From positions 1 through 7,690 of the forward strand of contig JAEEZP010000273.1 of NCBI GenBank assembly GCA_016291915.1: DNA of 7,690 bases, read 5' to 3'. This document shows positions 7,499-7,690 of this stretch, in pieces (the stretch's first letter is position 1; the number at the start of each line of letters is the position of its first letter). Under the pieces are notes generated by a model that made no database searches, was not told where the DNA came from, and worked only from the letters and a program-made list of their open reading frames with translations. Position numbers and translations under genes: made by a program. Source of the DNA: Prevotella sp. GTDB lineage: Bacteria > Bacteroidota > Bacteroidia > Bacteroidales > Bacteroidaceae.

Positions 7499-7557
7499 AA
7501 CTAATTTATTTTTACAAAGTAAATATACAACGTCTAAGAAAAATATCTAACTTAAGT

Positions 7558-7690
7558 ATGAATCAAGCATTTAAAAAGACAGCGCTGCTGATGGGTGCGT
7601 GCTCTTTGTTGGGCGTGTACTCACCTGTAATGGCCGCTAACCCCGAGGCATCGGTGGAGGCTGTTCAGCAGACAACGAAGAAGGTCACGG
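7558..7690 (+). CDS. Probable second SusC-like TonB-dependent receptor (N-terminal fragment, runs off window)
   Basis: An ATG at 7558 opens a frame of 44 codons to the window end. Residues 1-26 are a clear signal peptide (MNQAFKKTALLMGACSLLGV..., likely cut after VMA), showing export. The next residues, NPEASVEAVQQTTKKVT, resemble the stretch that leads into the carboxypeptidase-regulatory domain (VTGxVxD...) of Prevotella SusC-type receptors. That domain itself lies beyond the edge, so the call rests on the signal peptide, this short linker and the PUL context. The start is the first ATG of the frame, preceded by AT-rich sequence without a Shine-Dalgarno, as expected. It could instead be another exported protein. 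Confidence 0.6.
   Translation, partial: MNQAFKKTALLMGACSLLGVYSPVMAANPEASVEAVQQTTKKVT

Larger units (their letters stand above)
7286..7557 (+). other. Intergenic region with promoter and long leader of the rightward susC-like gene
   Basis: No credible gene of normal size is seen here. It is strongly AT-rich except for one GC-rich block at 7461-7498. It holds the predicted promoter, two tiny upstream ORFs and a possible RNA structure, described separately. Together with 7119-7285 it makes a stretch of about 440 bp without a confident gene. Confidence 0.7.

Noticed and set aside
1..7690. Search for tRNA, rRNA, CRISPR arrays, insertion sequences, attachment sites
   Set aside because: No cloverleaf, no regularly spaced repeats, no transposase or integrase frame and no flanking terminal repeats were found by eye.

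Overview
The window looks like a stretch of a Bacteroidales genome, most likely Prevotella or a close relative. Three things point there: SusC-type TonB-dependent receptors, a full-length hybrid two-component system (HTCS), and promoters of the Bacteroidetes TAnnTTTG type with no Shine-Dalgarno sequences. The combination is typical of a polysaccharide utilization locus (PUL), or of two such loci side by side.

Layout: (1) 1-2472, minus strand: the N-terminal 824 codons of a SusC-like outer-membrane receptor whose C-terminus, and presumably its SusD partner, lie beyond the left edge. (2) 2473-2762: a 290-bp divergent intergenic region with one consensus-like promoter for each flanking gene. Between them is a striking dyad, with an 11-bp perfect inverted repeat as outer arms and inner GTAT half-sites placed 21 bp inside each arm. 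(3) 2763-6719, plus strand: a complete 1318-residue HTCS regulator with periplasmic beta-propeller sensor, Y_Y_Y domain, one membrane segment, histidine kinase, receiver and AraC-type DNA-binding domain, all key residues present. (4) 6729-about 7110, minus strand: the C-terminal remnant of a PD40/TolB-like beta-propeller protein, without a start codon and apparently with an internal deletion, convergent with the HTCS and only 9 bp from its stop. (5) 7119-7557: an AT-rich stretch with a doubtful 55-codon ORF, a promoter, and a roughly 200-nt leader containing an 11-codon upstream ORF and a GC-rich, foldable block. (6) 7558-7690, plus strand: the first 44 codons of what is probably a second SusC-like receptor.

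How it probably works (inference): the HTCS senses a glycan fragment in the periplasm with its propeller, phosphorylates its own receiver, and binds DNA with its AraC domain to activate the divergent susC operon. The dyad beside the susC -33 element is the best candidate operator. Whether it also controls the rightward receptor cannot be told, because no copy of the dyad was found there. The glycan substrate cannot be inferred from this window. The gene families are known; the most novel-looking elements are the operator architecture and the structured leader.
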